Source: Lactococcus sp. S-13 (GTDB lineage Bacteria > Bacillota > Bacilli > Lactobacillales > Streptococcaceae). From it: a stretch of DNA of 64,000 bases. The stretch spans positions 1,116,001 to 1,180,000 of the forward strand of contig NZ_SDAK01000001.1 of the NCBI RefSeq assembly GCF_004210295.1, in the 5' to 3' direction. Position 1 is the stretch's first letter. Every line of letters begins with the position of its first letter. Both the position numbers and the translations under genes were made by a program. Of this stretch, positions 9,724 to 18,671 are shown piece by piece. Below the pieces are notes generated by a model, which saw only the letters and a list, made by a program, of their open reading frames with translations, made no database searches and was not told the DNA's origin.

Positions 9724-10902
9724 ATGAAAAAAATTGGAATCATTGTCGGTGTTGCCCTAGTAGTAATCGCAGGAACTAGCGGTGGCATCTATCTCAAGCA
9801 TCAACATGATGTTCAGGCGGAAAAAGCTCGTGTGGCTCGTGTCTATGCTGCTAGTAAATCAAAGGCAACGCGTGCAGTCGCAAAAGCTTATGCTTCTGGA
9901 AAAACAGAGGATGTTCAAAAAGCTGAAGCTTTAGTTGCTCAACTACACTCTAAAGATCGCAAAAAGTCTCAAGCAAAGCTGGAGACCCTCAAGCTGGATT
10001 TGCAAGCCATCGCTACGGCAAAAGTAGCTGTTGACACACTGACTGCGAATTTATCAGATGATAATCTCACGCAAGCTCAAAGTAAAATTGCCGCTTTAAC
10101 TAGTGCTTATACAGCAAAAGATAAGGCGACTTTACAGCAACTTGTAAATCAGCAAAAAGAAAAACTTGCAGCACAAAAACTAGCCGAAGAACAAAAAGCC
10201 AAAGCGGAGGCTGAAGCCCAAAAAGCCGCAGCTGAAAAAGCTGCACAGGAGAAAGCAGCGCAAGAAAGAGCTGGACAGACTTCTTCTCCTGCAATCCCTG
10301 CAGGATCAAAGCTCATTGCTTTAACTTTTGATGATGGCCCAAATCCTGCTTCAACCCCTCAACTTTTAGAGATTTTACAAAATGCCGGAGTACCTGCAAC
10401 TTTCTTTGCATTGGGGCAAGAAGCTCAGGCTTATCCCGATTTGATTCGTAAAGAGGCTGCTCTGGGAAATGAAGTGGCTTCGCACACTTGGGATCATAAA
10501 GATTTAACGACGCTCAACCCTACTGCCCAACAACAAGAAATTCTAAGTGCCAATCATTTGATCAATCAGCTGACGGGACAAAATGTAACTCTTTTTAGAC
10601 CTCCTTATGGTGCTTATAATGCATCGGTTCTTGCACAAACCAATCTATCAGCAGTCAACTGGTCGGTAGATACGAATGACTGGCGTTACAATACGCCAGC
10701 TCCTGTGGTTCAAAATGCGCTCGCTAATGCTCATGATGGCGCAATTATTTTACTTCATGACATTCACAGTTGGTCAGTAGCTGCTGTTCCACAGATTATC
10801 CAAACACTCAAAGCGCAAGGTTATACCTTTGTGACAGTTTCTCAACTTTTGGAGGCACGCTACGGAGGTGCTCAAGCCCATCAGATTTACTTTGGACAAT
10901 AG
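9724..10902 (+). CDS. Membrane-anchored polysaccharide (peptidoglycan) deacetylase
   Basis: 392 residues. An N-terminal signal anchor (about 5-24) is followed by an Ala/Lys/Gln/Glu-rich helical stalk (30-190) and a NodB deacetylase domain (195-385). All five NodB motifs are present: TFDDGP (201-206), SHTWDH (253-258), RPPYG (292-296), DTNDW (316-320) and LLHDIH (343-348), so it should be an active metal-dependent N-deacetylase of peptidoglycan, outside the membrane. Deacetylation usually lowers lysozyme sensitivity. It lies between the kinase/regulator pair and the transporter, and its promoter carries the same operator as the yxeA-like gene, so I infer control by that regulator. It may correspond to the gene called xynD in L. 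lactis (not verified). Confidence 0.92.
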   Translation: MKKIGIIVGVALVVIAGTSGGIYLKHQHDVQAEKARVARVYAASKSKATRAVAKAYASGKTEDVQKAEALVAQLHSKDRKKSQAKLETLKLDLQAIATAKVAVDTLTANLSDDNLTQAQSKIAALTSAYTAKDKATLQQLVNQQKEKLAAQKLAEEQKAKAEAEAQKAAAEKAAQEKAAQERAGQTSSPAIPAGSKLIALTFDDGPNPASTPQLLEILQNAGVPATFFALGQEAQAYPDLIRKEAALGNEVASHTWDHKDLTTLNPTAQQQEILSANHLINQLTGQNVTLFRPPYGAYNASVLAQTNLSAVNWSVDTNDWRYNTPAPVVQNALANAHDGAIILLHDIHSWSVAAVPQIIQTLKAQGYTFVTVSQLLEARYGGAQAHQIYFGQ

Positions 10903-10904
10903 TT

Positions 10905-10938
10905 AAAAAAACCATCTTATTTAAAGGTGGTTTTTTAG
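10905..10938 (+). terminator. Terminator after the deacetylase gene
   Basis: Arms AAAAAAACCATC (10905-10916) and GGTGGTTTTTT (10926-10936) with one G-T pair, followed by T-rich sequence. It starts 2 nt after the stop codon. Confidence 0.8.
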
Positions 10939-10965
10939 TTTTTTTTATAAGAGATTAGTGAATAT

Positions 10966-11020
10966 AATAAAACTCCACCTTGATTTTTCGGATGAGTCAT
11001 CCGCTCTAGGTGAAGTTTTT
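10966..11020 (-). terminator. Terminator of the yxeA-ABC operon
   Basis: Long stem with arms AAAACTCCACCT (10969-10980) and AGGTGAAGTTTT (11008-11019), one mismatch, enclosing a second hairpin CGGAT / ATCCG. The minus strand has T-rich sequence on the exit side. It is 19 nt downstream of the permease stop. Confidence 0.75.
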
Positions 11021-11038
11021 ATTGGTTGCTTTGTGGCT

Positions 11039-13039
11039 TTAACGTTCGACGATTTTGTAGTAGACGCGACTGGTCGCTTTGTAAATCAAATAGTAAACAG
11101 CTGCGAGAAGAGCAATTGTACCAAGGCTGATGATTAGAATGATGGTACGGTCTGTAATTCCAAAGAGCATAATCATTTTTTCAATCATCAGGTAGGCACC
11201 CGCAAAATGGCAAACCGTGATGACAAGCGGAAGGAAGAATATCATTCGTACTTGAGACTTGATTGTTGTTTGAACTTCAACTTTGGATAGACCCACTTCT
11301 TGCAAGATTTTGAAGGAACGTTTATCCTGAGCGCCTTCAGAGAGCTGTTTGTAGTAGATGATTAACGCGGCACCAAGTATAAAGCTAATGCCCAGCACGA
11401 AACCAACAAACACGAAACTACCGATTTGTGAGCGTTGACTTTGCATGGCATCACTACGATAATAAAGGCTTAAGTCGCTGTCTTTTCCTACCGCTGATTT
11501 GAATGCTGCCGCAAATTTTTTCTCGTCATTTTTTTGAAGGTCAAAGAGTACTCTTGTGGTTGATGAAACTTCAAAAGCCTGATCTTTTTGGGTGGCTTTA
11601 ATCATTTCATTGTAGCTTTGAAGTGCTGCTTTGTAACTTTCCTCATTTGGGAAGACAAGCAACATATTTGACATACTTTCTTCCGTTGGTACATTTTTAA
11701 TAGTGCTTAATTGCTTTTTGACGTGGTAAGTTCGGTCAAACCATTGGACGCTTTTAATTTTACTGATGGATTGAGTCTTTGTTGTAGAGCGATCACTTAA
11801 AAGGACTTCATCAGCATTTTGGGGAGGTAAATTCTCATTACCAAGTGCTTTAAGGCTTGCGCGCGTGGTTAGAATAACCATGTAATTACTCTGGCTAAAG
11901 AGATTTGAGAGCCCATTACCAGCAACGAAGTGGCTATCGTCTGTGGTGGTAGCTCTCTTAACTTCGACTTCTTGTGATTGGAAGCTGATGAGATTGCTGA
12001 GCTTGATGGATTGTTCTTTGGCAACTTTTTGAGTCAATTTTGTGGCCTCTTCTGAGCTGCGTTCCGAGTCAAACGAGAAAACTTTGGCTTCTCTTGGAAA
12101 TTGGTTGCTGACAAGTCGCTCTGTACCGACGAAAATTCCTAAACTAACCACCACCGTCACAACAGTCATTGATAATAAAATCGTGATGTTAGCTAAACCG
12201 ACAGCATTAGCTTTCATACGATAGAGCATGGAGCTTATCGTGATAAAATTATTAGGTTTGTAGTAGCTTGGGCGTTTTTTCTTTTTTTTGAGATACCAAA
12301 CTGTGAAACTCACATAAAAAAGATAGGTTCCAAAAATAACGAGTAAAACGGCGATGAAAAATCTCAACAGAGCAGATATTGGATTTTGAACGGTCAAGGC
12401 AATGTAATAACCCGCTCCGAGCAAAATCAGGGCAAGCGCAGCTAAAAAGAGATTTGAACGCGGCTCTTTCTCACCTTTTGATGATTCACGAAGTAAATCA
12501 AGACTTGATGAGCGCCAAATAATCCACACCCCAATCATCATCAAAATAAGAAAGAAAACCAGATAAAGAAGGGCAACAAGTCCAATCGCCGCAGGGTTTA
12601 TTGCGAGATTGAAATAGTCTCCACCAATCATATTGATAAAAACGAGATAGAGAAATTTGGCAAAAGCAATCCCACAAAGGCTACCGACAATTACGGTAAT
12701 GAGGTAGGATAAAATAAGTTCTAAAAATGCCACTCCAGCAATGCGGCTTTTTCCAAATCCTAAAATGTCATAAAGTCCAAATTCTCGTGAGCGTTGCAAT
12801 TGTAGAAAACGGTAACTATAAATCAAAATAAGAAGGGCAAAAATGGCTAAAACAACGAGGGCAAAACCCATCAATTGAGCTAAAGAGCTTCCGCCTCTGA
12901 TTTTTTCAATGGAGGGCGACATGGCAATCGAGGCCGTGACAAAAATCATGACAAACATGGTGATTGCAGCCATCAAAAAAGGAGCAAAACTTTTAAATCC
13001 TTTTTTAATATTGCTCGTCGCAAGCTTTAAACTAAGCAT
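11039..13039 (-). CDS. BceB-type ABC transporter permease
   Basis: 666 residues with the FtsX/BceB layout: one N-terminal membrane helix, a group of helices to about residue 300, a large extracellular domain of roughly 200 residues (about 310-520), and three C-terminal helices. The large loop is thought to bind peptide antibiotics or their lipid II targets and to signal to the BceS kinase. The ATG overlaps the ATPase gene by 8 bp and GAGG lies upstream, so translation is coupled. It is the last gene of an operon with the yxeA-like gene, the 47-residue peptide and the ATPase. The antibiotic handled cannot be told from sequence. Confidence 0.9.
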   Translation of the reverse strand: MLSLKLATSNIKKGFKSFAPFLMAAITMFVMIFVTASIAMSPSIEKIRGGSSLAQLMGFALVVLAIFALLILIYSYRFLQLQRSREFGLYDILGFGKSRIAGVAFLELILSYLITVIVGSLCGIAFAKFLYLVFINMIGGDYFNLAINPAAIGLVALLYLVFFLILMMIGVWIIWRSSSLDLLRESSKGEKEPRSNLFLAALALILLGAGYYIALTVQNPISALLRFFIAVLLVIFGTYLFYVSFTVWYLKKKKKRPSYYKPNNFITISSMLYRMKANAVGLANITILLSMTVVTVVVSLGIFVGTERLVSNQFPREAKVFSFDSERSSEEATKLTQKVAKEQSIKLSNLISFQSQEVEVKRATTTDDSHFVAGNGLSNLFSQSNYMVILTTRASLKALGNENLPPQNADEVLLSDRSTTKTQSISKIKSVQWFDRTYHVKKQLSTIKNVPTEESMSNMLLVFPNEESYKAALQSYNEMIKATQKDQAFEVSSTTRVLFDLQKNDEKKFAAAFKSAVGKDSDLSLYYRSDAMQSQRSQIGSFVFVGFVLGISFILGAALIIYYKQLSEGAQDKRSFKILQEVGLSKVEVQTTIKSQVRMIFFLPLVITVCHFAGAYLMIEKMIMLFGITDRTIILIISLGTIALLAAVYYLIYKATSRVYYKIVER

Positions 13040-13808
13040 TTTCCATCACCTCCTCTACCGGTGTTCCCAAAAAGGCGGTCATCGATAGCGTGATTTCTTT
13101 TGCAAAATCGGTTGCTGATTTTTCTCCACGGTAGAGTTGATGATAAAGTACGCCATCCTTGATGAAGAGAACACGTTTAGCGTGGCTCGCTGCCAAACTT
13201 GAGTGGGTCACCATGATAATCGTTTGGCTACTTTTGTTAATTTCTTCAAATAAATTGAGTAAATTTTCGGAGTTTTTGTAATCCAAAGCGGCCGTTGGTT
13301 CATCTGCCAACACCAAATCAGGCTGACTAATCAAGGCGCGAGCGACAGCCACCCTTTGTTTTTGACCTCCTGAAAGCTCAAAAGGTTGTTTTTCAAGAAG
13401 GTTTTCAATGTGCAATTTGGGCGCCAACTCTTCTAATCTTTCTTTCATGACTTTAACATTTACTTTAGATAAAACGAGTGGAAGATAGATATTATCTCGA
13501 ACAGACAGAGTGTCTAAAAGGTTGAAATCTTGAAAAACAAACCCGAGGTGTTCACGTCTGAACGCTGAAATTTCTTTATCTTTGATGGCTGTAATGTCAT
13601 TTTTGCGAAGTAAAACTTGTCCAGAAGTAGGCTTTTCTAAGGTGGATAAGATATTCAAAAGCGTTGTCTTACCTGAACCAGACTCCCCCATGATGGCAAT
13701 ATATTCCCCCTCCTCAACACTAAAATCAATATCAACGAGCGCCGTAGTTTCTTCTTTTGAAAAGCGGGTTTTAAAAATTTTTTTGAGATATTTAACTTCA
13801 AGTAACAT
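13032..13808 (-). CDS. BceA-type ABC transporter ATPase
   Basis: 258 residues of the MacB/LolD/BceA ATPase family. Walker A GESGSGKTT is near residue 41, the Q-loop in VFQDFNLLD, the signature [15 protein letters not shown], Walker B LVLADEPTAALD and the switch His in MVTHS. It pairs with the permease that overlaps its 3' end. AAAGGAT is a good ribosome site, 22 nt after the stop of the small membrane peptide. Confidence 0.93.
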   Translation of the reverse strand: MLLEVKYLKKIFKTRFSKEETTALVDIDFSVEEGEYIAIMGESGSGKTTLLNILSTLEKPTSGQVLLRKNDITAIKDKEISAFRREHLGFVFQDFNLLDTLSVRDNIYLPLVLSKVNVKVMKERLEELAPKLHIENLLEKQPFELSGGQKQRVAVARALISQPDLVLADEPTAALDYKNSENLLNLFEEINKSSQTIIMVTHSSLAASHAKRVLFIKDGVLYHQLYRGEKSATDFAKEITLSMTAFLGTPVEEVMENA

Positions 13809-13830
13809 ATTTTATCCTTTTCTTATTTTC

Positions 13831-13974
13831 TTATTCGTTTGTTTCTTTTTTATCATTAAATTGATTCAATCGTGCTTTTACTGCACGCATTGTGTAGATT
13901 AAGCAAGCACCCATGAGAGATGCGAGGACAATTGTAATTGTCATTAAGGCGATGTTAATTTGCAAAAATGTCAT
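13831..13974 (-). CDS. 47-residue single-pass membrane peptide in the BceAB-type operon
   Basis: A short ORF with strong support: GGAGGAAAA lies 8-9 nt before its ATG, and it fits in the 120-bp space between a repeat pair and the ATPase gene. The protein begins MTFLQINIALMTITIVLASL, has one hydrophobic segment (about 4-27, ending GACLIYTM) and a charged C-terminal tail with the run NDKKETNE. The stop is 22 nt before the ATPase ATG, so the genes are co-transcribed. No family was recognised. I infer an accessory subunit or modulator of the transporter/kinase complex; L. lactis is described as having a small third gene in the equivalent operon, which was not checked. Confidence 0.75.
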   Translation of the reverse strand: MTFLQINIALMTITIVLASLMGACLIYTMRAVKARLNQFNDKKETNE

Positions 13975-14014
13975 GATGTTTTCCTCCGATTTTGTCAATT
14001 ATTAGTGTTTTTTT

Positions 14015-14090
14015 ACTGACGAAACTTTGCGTCAGCATTTTCTCTGAACTTTTTTACTGACGGAAAGTTACGTCAGCATTTTCTCTGAAA
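14015..14090. repeat. CTGACG/CGTCAG repeat pair, 41-bp period
   Basis: Two tandem units, CTGACG at 14016 and 14057 and CGTCAG at 14030 and 14071, each followed by CATTTTCTCT. They lie between the yxeA-like gene and the small membrane peptide, inside an operon. Confidence 0.85.
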
Positions 14091-14094
14091 AAAT

Positions 14095-14460
14095 TTAGTT
14101 CCCAGCCTGATTTGTGATTTTCGTCAGTGCTTTTTCGGGAACTTCTGATTTTTTGACCTCTTCCCAGCTGGTCACTCCCTTTTTGATATTGACCGTCAAT
14201 TTAAGGTAAGCCGTTTTACGCAAATTATGGTCGGCTGTAAATTCAACTTCTTTTTCTTTGCCAGCTTTTTGGTAAACTTTTTCCTTATAATCATAGTAAG
14301 TATAATCTTTTCCGGCATCATCTTTCGTCAGTGATTTTTTTCCATCCTTCATCACTTGCATATAATAACTTTCGCCACCATATTTTAGATGGTACCAATA
14401 AGTTCCAGCACCAGCCAAAATTAGAATCAAAGCGGCAAGTCCAATAAGTATTTTTTTCAT
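14095..14460 (-). CDS. YxeA-like (DUF1093) secreted or membrane-anchored protein
   Basis: 121 residues with an N-terminal hydrophobic segment (about 3-23, KKILIGLAALILILAGAG) that is either a signal peptide or an anchor, then a polar extracellular domain with YGGESYYMQV and LKLTVNIKKGVTSWEEVKKSEVP. This fits the YxeA/DUF1093 family. In Bacillus subtilis yxeA sits next to the BceRS-AB-like yxdJK-yxdLM genes, which matches the context here. It is the first gene of the transporter operon, with a TTACA-N4-TGTAA operator at its promoter. The molecular role is unknown. Confidence 0.8.
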   Translation of the reverse strand: MKKILIGLAALILILAGAGTYWYHLKYGGESYYMQVMKDGKKSLTKDDAGKDYTYYDYKEKVYQKAGKEKEVEFTADHNLRKTAYLKLTVNIKKGVTSWEEVKKSEVPEKALTKITNQAGN

Positions 14461-14490
14461 TTTATTTCTCCCTTTTCTCTTGATAGTTTT

Positions 14491-14518
14491 ATTTTAACAA
14501 GAAATTCTATGCTTGAAA
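14491..14518 (-). promoter_or_regulatory. Promoter of the yxeA-like/ABC operon
   Basis: On the minus strand TTTCAA (14513-14518), 16 bp spacer, TAAAAT (14491-14496). The -35 box is weak, as expected for an activated promoter; the operator ends 1 bp upstream of it. Confidence 0.55.
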
Positions 14519-14519
14519 C

Positions 14520-14533
14520 TTACAAGTTTGTAA
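14520..14533. promoter_or_regulatory. BceR-type operator (TTACA-N4-TGTAA) before the yxeA-like gene
   Basis: TTACA-AGTT-TGTAA; the arms extend to 7 bp (ACTTACA / TGTAAGT). It has the same architecture as the site at 9635-9648 before the deacetylase. Confidence 0.75.
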
Positions 14534-14555
14534 GTTTTAATTTTTTTTACAAAAA

Positions 14556-14575
14556 AAAAGACCCGCAGGTCTTTT
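14556..14575 (-). terminator. Terminator of the aroE-aroC operon
   Basis: Perfect 8-bp stem AAAAGACC / GGTCTTTT with loop CGCA and a run of T on the minus strand. It starts right after the stop of the 78-residue ORF. Confidence 0.88.
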
Positions 14576-14576
14576 A

Positions 14577-14813
14577 TTATTTTGGCAAATGAACATCTAG
14601 CAAAAGGGCTTCTTGCCCTTGAGGCTTTTCTTCGTAAGGATTGTAAAAGAAAATCGTGGATTCAATATAATCAGGATGTTCATCCTTAGGTGCAGAAAAC
14701 ATGATGTTCTCTGAAAAATCGCGCGTGAAGCTATCAATAAAACCATTAGCTTGTTCGATATCATCAAAAACCATCATTTCATGCTTGTTAATTCTGATTT
14801 CGATTTGATTCAT
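14577..14813 (-). CDS. Hypothetical 78-residue protein after aroC
   Basis: I do not recognise this family. The protein is short, soluble and acidic, with the pattern NQIEIRINKHEMMVFDDIEQA and several aromatic residues near the end (STIFFYNPYEEKPQG). The ATG is 1 nt after the aroC stop, and the operon terminator follows at once, so it is a genuine last gene of the aromatic operon and not a chance ORF. No motif suggests enzymatic activity. Confidence 0.7.
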   Translation of the reverse strand: MNQIEIRINKHEMMVFDDIEQANGFIDSFTRDFSENIMFSAPKDEHPDYIESTIFFYNPYEEKPQGQEALLLDVHLPK

Positions 14814-14814
14814 T

Positions 14815-15981
14815 TTAAAACTCCTTGAGCCTTGCTTTGTAGGCTTCTAATGCTAATTTCAATTCAGAAAAACTATCAGAGCTAAATTTATCACAAATTT
14901 CTTGCGCCAAAACGGTTGCAATGACATTTTCCATGACTACCCCAGCAGCAGGCAAAGCCGTTGGATCAGAGCGCTCCACGCTGGCTTTGTAAGGCATATG
15001 ACTGTCCGTATCCACAGACATCAAAGGCTTGTAAAGTGTTGGAATTGGCTTCATCACCCCACGGATAATCAATTGTTCGCCATTCGTCATCCCGCCTTCA
15101 AAACCACCAAGTTGGTTGCTTGAACGCACATAGCCTTGCGTTTGACTCCAAGTGATTTCGTCCATAACTTCACTTCCTAGACGTTTTCCGGCCTCAAACC
15201 CAAGACCAAACTCAACCCCTTTGAAGGCATTGATTGAAACCACGGCACCAGCAATTTTGGCATCGAGTTTACGGTCAAATTGCACGTAAGAACCTAGACC
15301 AGCAGGCACCCCTTCCACACGGCTCTCAATAATTCCACCAATTGTGTCGCCATTTTTCTTGATTTGGTCAATATAGCTGCGGATTTCTTCAGCTTGACTT
15401 TCATCAAAAATAGACAAATCATTCGTTGCTGCGGTCGCTAAAATCTGTTCAACCGTCAAATCAGCTGGATAATCAATTGCTTTTCCACCAAAATTGACAA
15501 TGTGGTTAGCAATTTCGATGCCTAATTCATGAAGCAATTTTTTGGCCACCGCACCAACAGCAACACGCATCGTTGTTTCACGAGCTGATGAACGCTCAAG
15601 AACATTGCGTAAGTCATCAAATTCATATTTCATTCCACCGACCAAGTCAGCATGACCTGGACGAGGCTTAGTCAAACGTCGTTGACTTTTAATTTTATCC
15701 TCGACATCTTCTGCAGCCATGATTTTTTCCCAATTTTTAAAATCACGATTAGTCACATTGAGTGTGATTGGACTTCCGATTGTCTTGCCATGACGAACAC
15801 CTGAAGTAATCTCAACCTGATCAGATTCGATTTTCATTCGTCCGCCTCGACCATATCCGCCTTGACGGCGTTTTAGCTCAATGTTAATATCTTCTGCTGT
15901 AAGAGCGAGGCCCGCTGGCACTCCCTCAATAATCGCCGTCAATCGTGGTCCGTGGGATTCTCCCGCTGTAAAATATCTCAT
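14815..15981 (-). CDS. aroC: Chorismate synthase
   Basis: 388 residues. It converts EPSP to chorismate with reduced flavin. GESHGP is close to the N-terminus ([12 protein letters not shown]), followed by the Arg-rich [15 protein letters not shown], the signature [15 protein letters not shown], and [17 protein letters not shown] in the C-terminal third. The start is the ATG at 15981, overlapping the NUDIX stop as ATGA, with GGAG 7 nt upstream. Confidence 0.96.
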   Translation of the reverse strand: MRYFTAGESHGPRLTAIIEGVPAGLALTAEDINIELKRRQGGYGRGGRMKIESDQVEITSGVRHGKTIGSPITLNVTNRDFKNWEKIMAAEDVEDKIKSQRRLTKPRPGHADLVGGMKYEFDDLRNVLERSSARETTMRVAVGAVAKKLLHELGIEIANHIVNFGGKAIDYPADLTVEQILATAATNDLSIFDESQAEEIRSYIDQIKKNGDTIGGIIESRVEGVPAGLGSYVQFDRKLDAKIAGAVVSINAFKGVEFGLGFEAGKRLGSEVMDEITWSQTQGYVRSSNQLGGFEGGMTNGEQLIIRGVMKPIPTLYKPLMSVDTDSHMPYKASVERSDPTALPAAGVVMENVIATVLAQEICDKFSSDSFSELKLALEAYKARLKEF

Positions 15982-16442
15982 AAATGACTCCATTCTATAT
16001 AATCATCAATTGCCCGCTGCATTTTTGGATTAAACAGCGGTAAATCAAATGTTTCTAAATTAACCCAAGCTAACGCCTTGGTTTCTTCATCTTGATAGGT
16101 TAAATCAACTGCTTTTTTGGGTATTTTGCAAGCATAACAAATGTCCGTGGGTTGAACCTTATCGCCGTTGGGATAAACAAATTCGCCCCAGTTGTAAGTA
16201 CCAATTTGCTTGATAATCTCAAAATTATCTGTACCCGTTTCTTCTAAAACTTCGCGGTAAAGTGCTTCCTCAAGACTTTCTCCTAACTCCAAACATCCTC
16301 CAGGAATGTCCCAAAGCTCGGAGTCCACACGTTTTTGCAACAAAACTTGACCCTCTTCATTTTGCAAAAAAGCTACCACAGCAACGGTCAAAATCTTGTC
16401 CTGCCCCACTTTACTGCGCAACCAACTGATATAATCTGCCAT
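15978..16442 (-). CDS. NUDIX hydrolase
   Basis: 154 residues. The Nudix box is complete: [18 protein letters not shown] followed by LEETG, with the catalytic REVLEE core. Such enzymes hydrolyse nucleoside diphosphates linked to another moiety; the substrate is unknown. The start is the ATG at 16442, sharing one base with the HAD stop (TGATG), with GGAG upstream. It belongs to a run of small genes with overlapping ends (UPF0637, HAD, NUDIX, aroC), which argues for coupled translation. Confidence 0.9.
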   Translation of the reverse strand: MADYISWLRSKVGQDKILTVAVVAFLQNEEGQVLLQKRVDSELWDIPGGCLELGESLEEALYREVLEETGTDNFEIIKQIGTYNWGEFVYPNGDKVQPTDICYACKIPKKAVDLTYQDEETKALAWVNLETFDLPLFNPKMQRAIDDYIEWSHL

Positions 16443-17038
16443 CAATTTTTCTCCAAAATTTTGATAATATCGGTCAAATGCCTGATTTGTTGCGAATCTT
16501 TAACTGCAAGGAAATTGATGGAATGAATTCCACTGCGGTGTGCGACTTCGGCATCAAGCACACGATCACCGATATAATAAGTCGTGTTTAGATCAAGACC
16601 ATATTTGTTGAGCAAATAATTGACCCCCGCAGGATGTGGTTTACGCTCAAAGCCATTTTCACTCGTGATGACCTCAGTGAAATAAGCAGCAATACCGAGT
16701 TTTTCTAATAAGTGATAGGCATTCTTACCCTTATGGGTATAGATAAAGTTTTCAATTCCAGCCTTTTTCGTCCAAGCCAATACTTCTTTTGCGCCCGCCA
16801 TCAACTTAATCTTTTCATTCTTCGCTATCGAATTTTCTGTAAAACTTGTTTTGAGGGCTTCAAAGGGTTGCTTTTGACTTTTTAATAATTCGTTGACCGA
16901 ATGTGCTTTGATAAAAGTATAAACTTTTTTACGGTCAAATGGCAAATCAAATGTCGCAAAAGTTTCCGAGAGTGCTTCAAGAAACACGTCATAACTGTCA
17001 ATTAAGGTTCCATCTAAATCCCAAATCAATGTTGTCAT
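16442..17038 (-). CDS. HAD-superfamily phosphatase
   Basis: 198 residues. Motif I is DLDGTLIDSY at the N-terminus, with the nucleophile Asp in LIWDLDG; motif II is in FIYTHKG; motif III/IV is in FERKPHPAGVNYLL and YIGDRVLDAEVA. The cap is of the phosphoglycolate-phosphatase type. The substrate is not defined. The start at 17038 overlaps the UPF0637 stop by one base, with GGAGG 7 nt upstream. Confidence 0.9.
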   Translation of the reverse strand: MTTLIWDLDGTLIDSYDVFLEALSETFATFDLPFDRKKVYTFIKAHSVNELLKSQKQPFEALKTSFTENSIAKNEKIKLMAGAKEVLAWTKKAGIENFIYTHKGKNAYHLLEKLGIAAYFTEVITSENGFERKPHPAGVNYLLNKYGLDLNTTYYIGDRVLDAEVAHRSGIHSINFLAVKDSQQIRHLTDIIKILEKN

Positions 17039-17640
17039 CACTTAACCTCCATTAGCTGTCTATAAATCGAGCTGAGTTGTCGCAGAGCTTCTCTGATTTC
17101 TCCCTCAATTTCTTCATCATGTTGACCGTCAAAGCGACTTGCTGGCCAAATTTTTCCAACTTCTAATTCAGCTTTTTTGACTTTCCCTAAACGTTCAAGA
17201 GCGTTTGGAAGTTCATCCAGTTGGAAAAATTCAGCTTTAGTATGATCCTTTGAAAGCACAAAATCACCAGGAAGTTGTGCTGTGGTCAATAATTCTTGCC
17301 AGCACTGCGCATATTTTTGCTGTTTTTTAGGTTGGTCAATGATTGACAGATATAGAAAAACATAATCCTGCCAGATGCCGAGTTGATAATGAGCTTCCAT
17401 TTTGTAGCCCCGTTTTTGTGTGGAAATCGCTGACCACGTATTTTCTGGAGCATGGGTTGTTCTTCGCCGATGCTGTGCAATGTGAAGATAAAATGCTTCA
17501 TCAGGAAAAATGGTTTGTAAATCGCCCACTAATTTTTCACCAATTTCCGAAAAAATAGGTTGAATAGTGCTACGAATTGCGGTCATTCGAGCTTCTAAAC
17601 CCACGATATCAAAAACTTCAAATGATTTGTGTGTGAACAT
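17038..17640 (-). CDS. UPF0637 (DUF1054, YktB-like) protein
   Basis: 200 residues starting [19 protein letters not shown], with [17 protein letters not shown] and [20 protein letters not shown], a pattern I recognise as the UPF0637/DUF1054 family of Firmicutes. No function is established for it. The protein is soluble with no signal peptide. It lies 21 nt after the DMT transporter gene and overlaps the HAD gene. Confidence 0.75.
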   Translation of the reverse strand: MFTHKSFEVFDIVGLEARMTAIRSTIQPIFSEIGEKLVGDLQTIFPDEAFYLHIAQHRRRTTHAPENTWSAISTQKRGYKMEAHYQLGIWQDYVFLYLSIIDQPKKQQKYAQCWQELLTTAQLPGDFVLSKDHTKAEFFQLDELPNALERLGKVKKAELEVGKIWPASRFDGQHDEEIEGEIREALRQLSSIYRQLMEVK

Positions 17641-17661
17641 TTTTTAGGTTTACCTCGATTT

Positions 17662-18585
17662 TTATAAAAATTTAATCACAATAATTCCTGCCAGCATCAC
17701 AAGTACGCCAACAATTTGCGAAATTTGAATTCGATACTTGCCAGAGCGCCAAAAACCAAATTGGGAAACGAGCATACTTCCCACAATTTGACCAATCAAG
17801 CCCATCATAATGGTCAGACCTGCACCAATTTGTGGGACGGACAAGACAGTTGCAAAAACAAACATTGCGCCAAGAAAGCCACCAAAGCCATTCCAAATCT
17901 TGGCTCCTTTTAAATCAGAGATTTTTGGCAGACGCTTGTCAATAAAGAGAGAGACGATGAAAATAGCCAAAAAACCAATAAAGAATGAAATGAAAGCAGC
18001 TTGAGCTGAGTTTTCTAGCAAAACGCCTAAACGACCATTAATTGCTTGTTGGGCAGCTGACATGGCGCCCACAATAATGGCCCATAAGCGCCAAACAAAA
18101 AGGTTTGTTGCCCCTTGAGTGACACTTTTACTTTTTAAACTTGGCAAAATGACCGCAATACTCACACCTAATAGTGTGATTAAAATGCCCACAATTCGCA
18201 AAGCAGACAAAGGAATTTGTAACGCCCCAAACCAGCCAAAGTGATCAATCAAGCTGCCCATCAAAATTTGACCCAAAATCGGTAAAATAACCGTTTGGAC
18301 AGCACCCAATCTTGGAAATAAAAGCACGTTTGAGGTTAGAAAAATGCCCCCCAGTAGACCACCAAGCCAAATCCATGCTGGGTGTCCACTCACAAAAGTC
18401 CAGCTGGGAAGGAGGGTTTGAGTGGTAATGACTGTGATAAGTCCCAGAAAAATTGAACCAACAAGATTAGAAATTCCAGAGGCTAAAAAAGGGGAGCCAA
18501 CAATCTTACGCAAATCAGCGTTAATTGGGTTTTGATTGGCGAGTAAAAAGCCACCAAGTAGGGCAAAGCCTAGATAAAGATACAT
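17662..18585 (-). CDS. DMT-superfamily transporter with two DUF606 halves
   Basis: 307 residues, about ten membrane helices in two similar halves. Each half has the DUF606/YdcZ pattern: LANQNPINADLRKIVGSPFLA in the first, AAQQAINGRLGVLLENSAQAAF in the second, and GLIGQIVGSMLVSQFG matching ILGQILMGSLIDHFG. The fusion of two five-helix units is common in lactobacilli. The substrate is unknown; placement among aro genes might suggest an aromatic metabolite, but that is only inference. AAGGAG precedes the ATG. Confidence 0.85.
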   Translation of the reverse strand: MYLYLGFALLGGFLLANQNPINADLRKIVGSPFLASGISNLVGSIFLGLITVITTQTLLPSWTFVSGHPAWIWLGGLLGGIFLTSNVLLFPRLGAVQTVILPILGQILMGSLIDHFGWFGALQIPLSALRIVGILITLLGVSIAVILPSLKSKSVTQGATNLFVWRLWAIIVGAMSAAQQAINGRLGVLLENSAQAAFISFFIGFLAIFIVSLFIDKRLPKISDLKGAKIWNGFGGFLGAMFVFATVLSVPQIGAGLTIMMGLIGQIVGSMLVSQFGFWRSGKYRIQISQIVGVLVMLAGIIVIKFL

Positions 18586-18671
18586 TGTTTTCTCCTTTTA
18601 AAATGAGTTATTTTTTACAGCGCTTTTGAACGCTGGGAGTTTTTCAATGCTACCACATTTTTAAGATTAAA

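Noticed and set aside
18619-18636. Terminator between aroB and the DMT gene
   Set aside because: The hairpin CAGCG / CGCTG has no T run on the minus strand, so it is unlikely to end the aro transcript.
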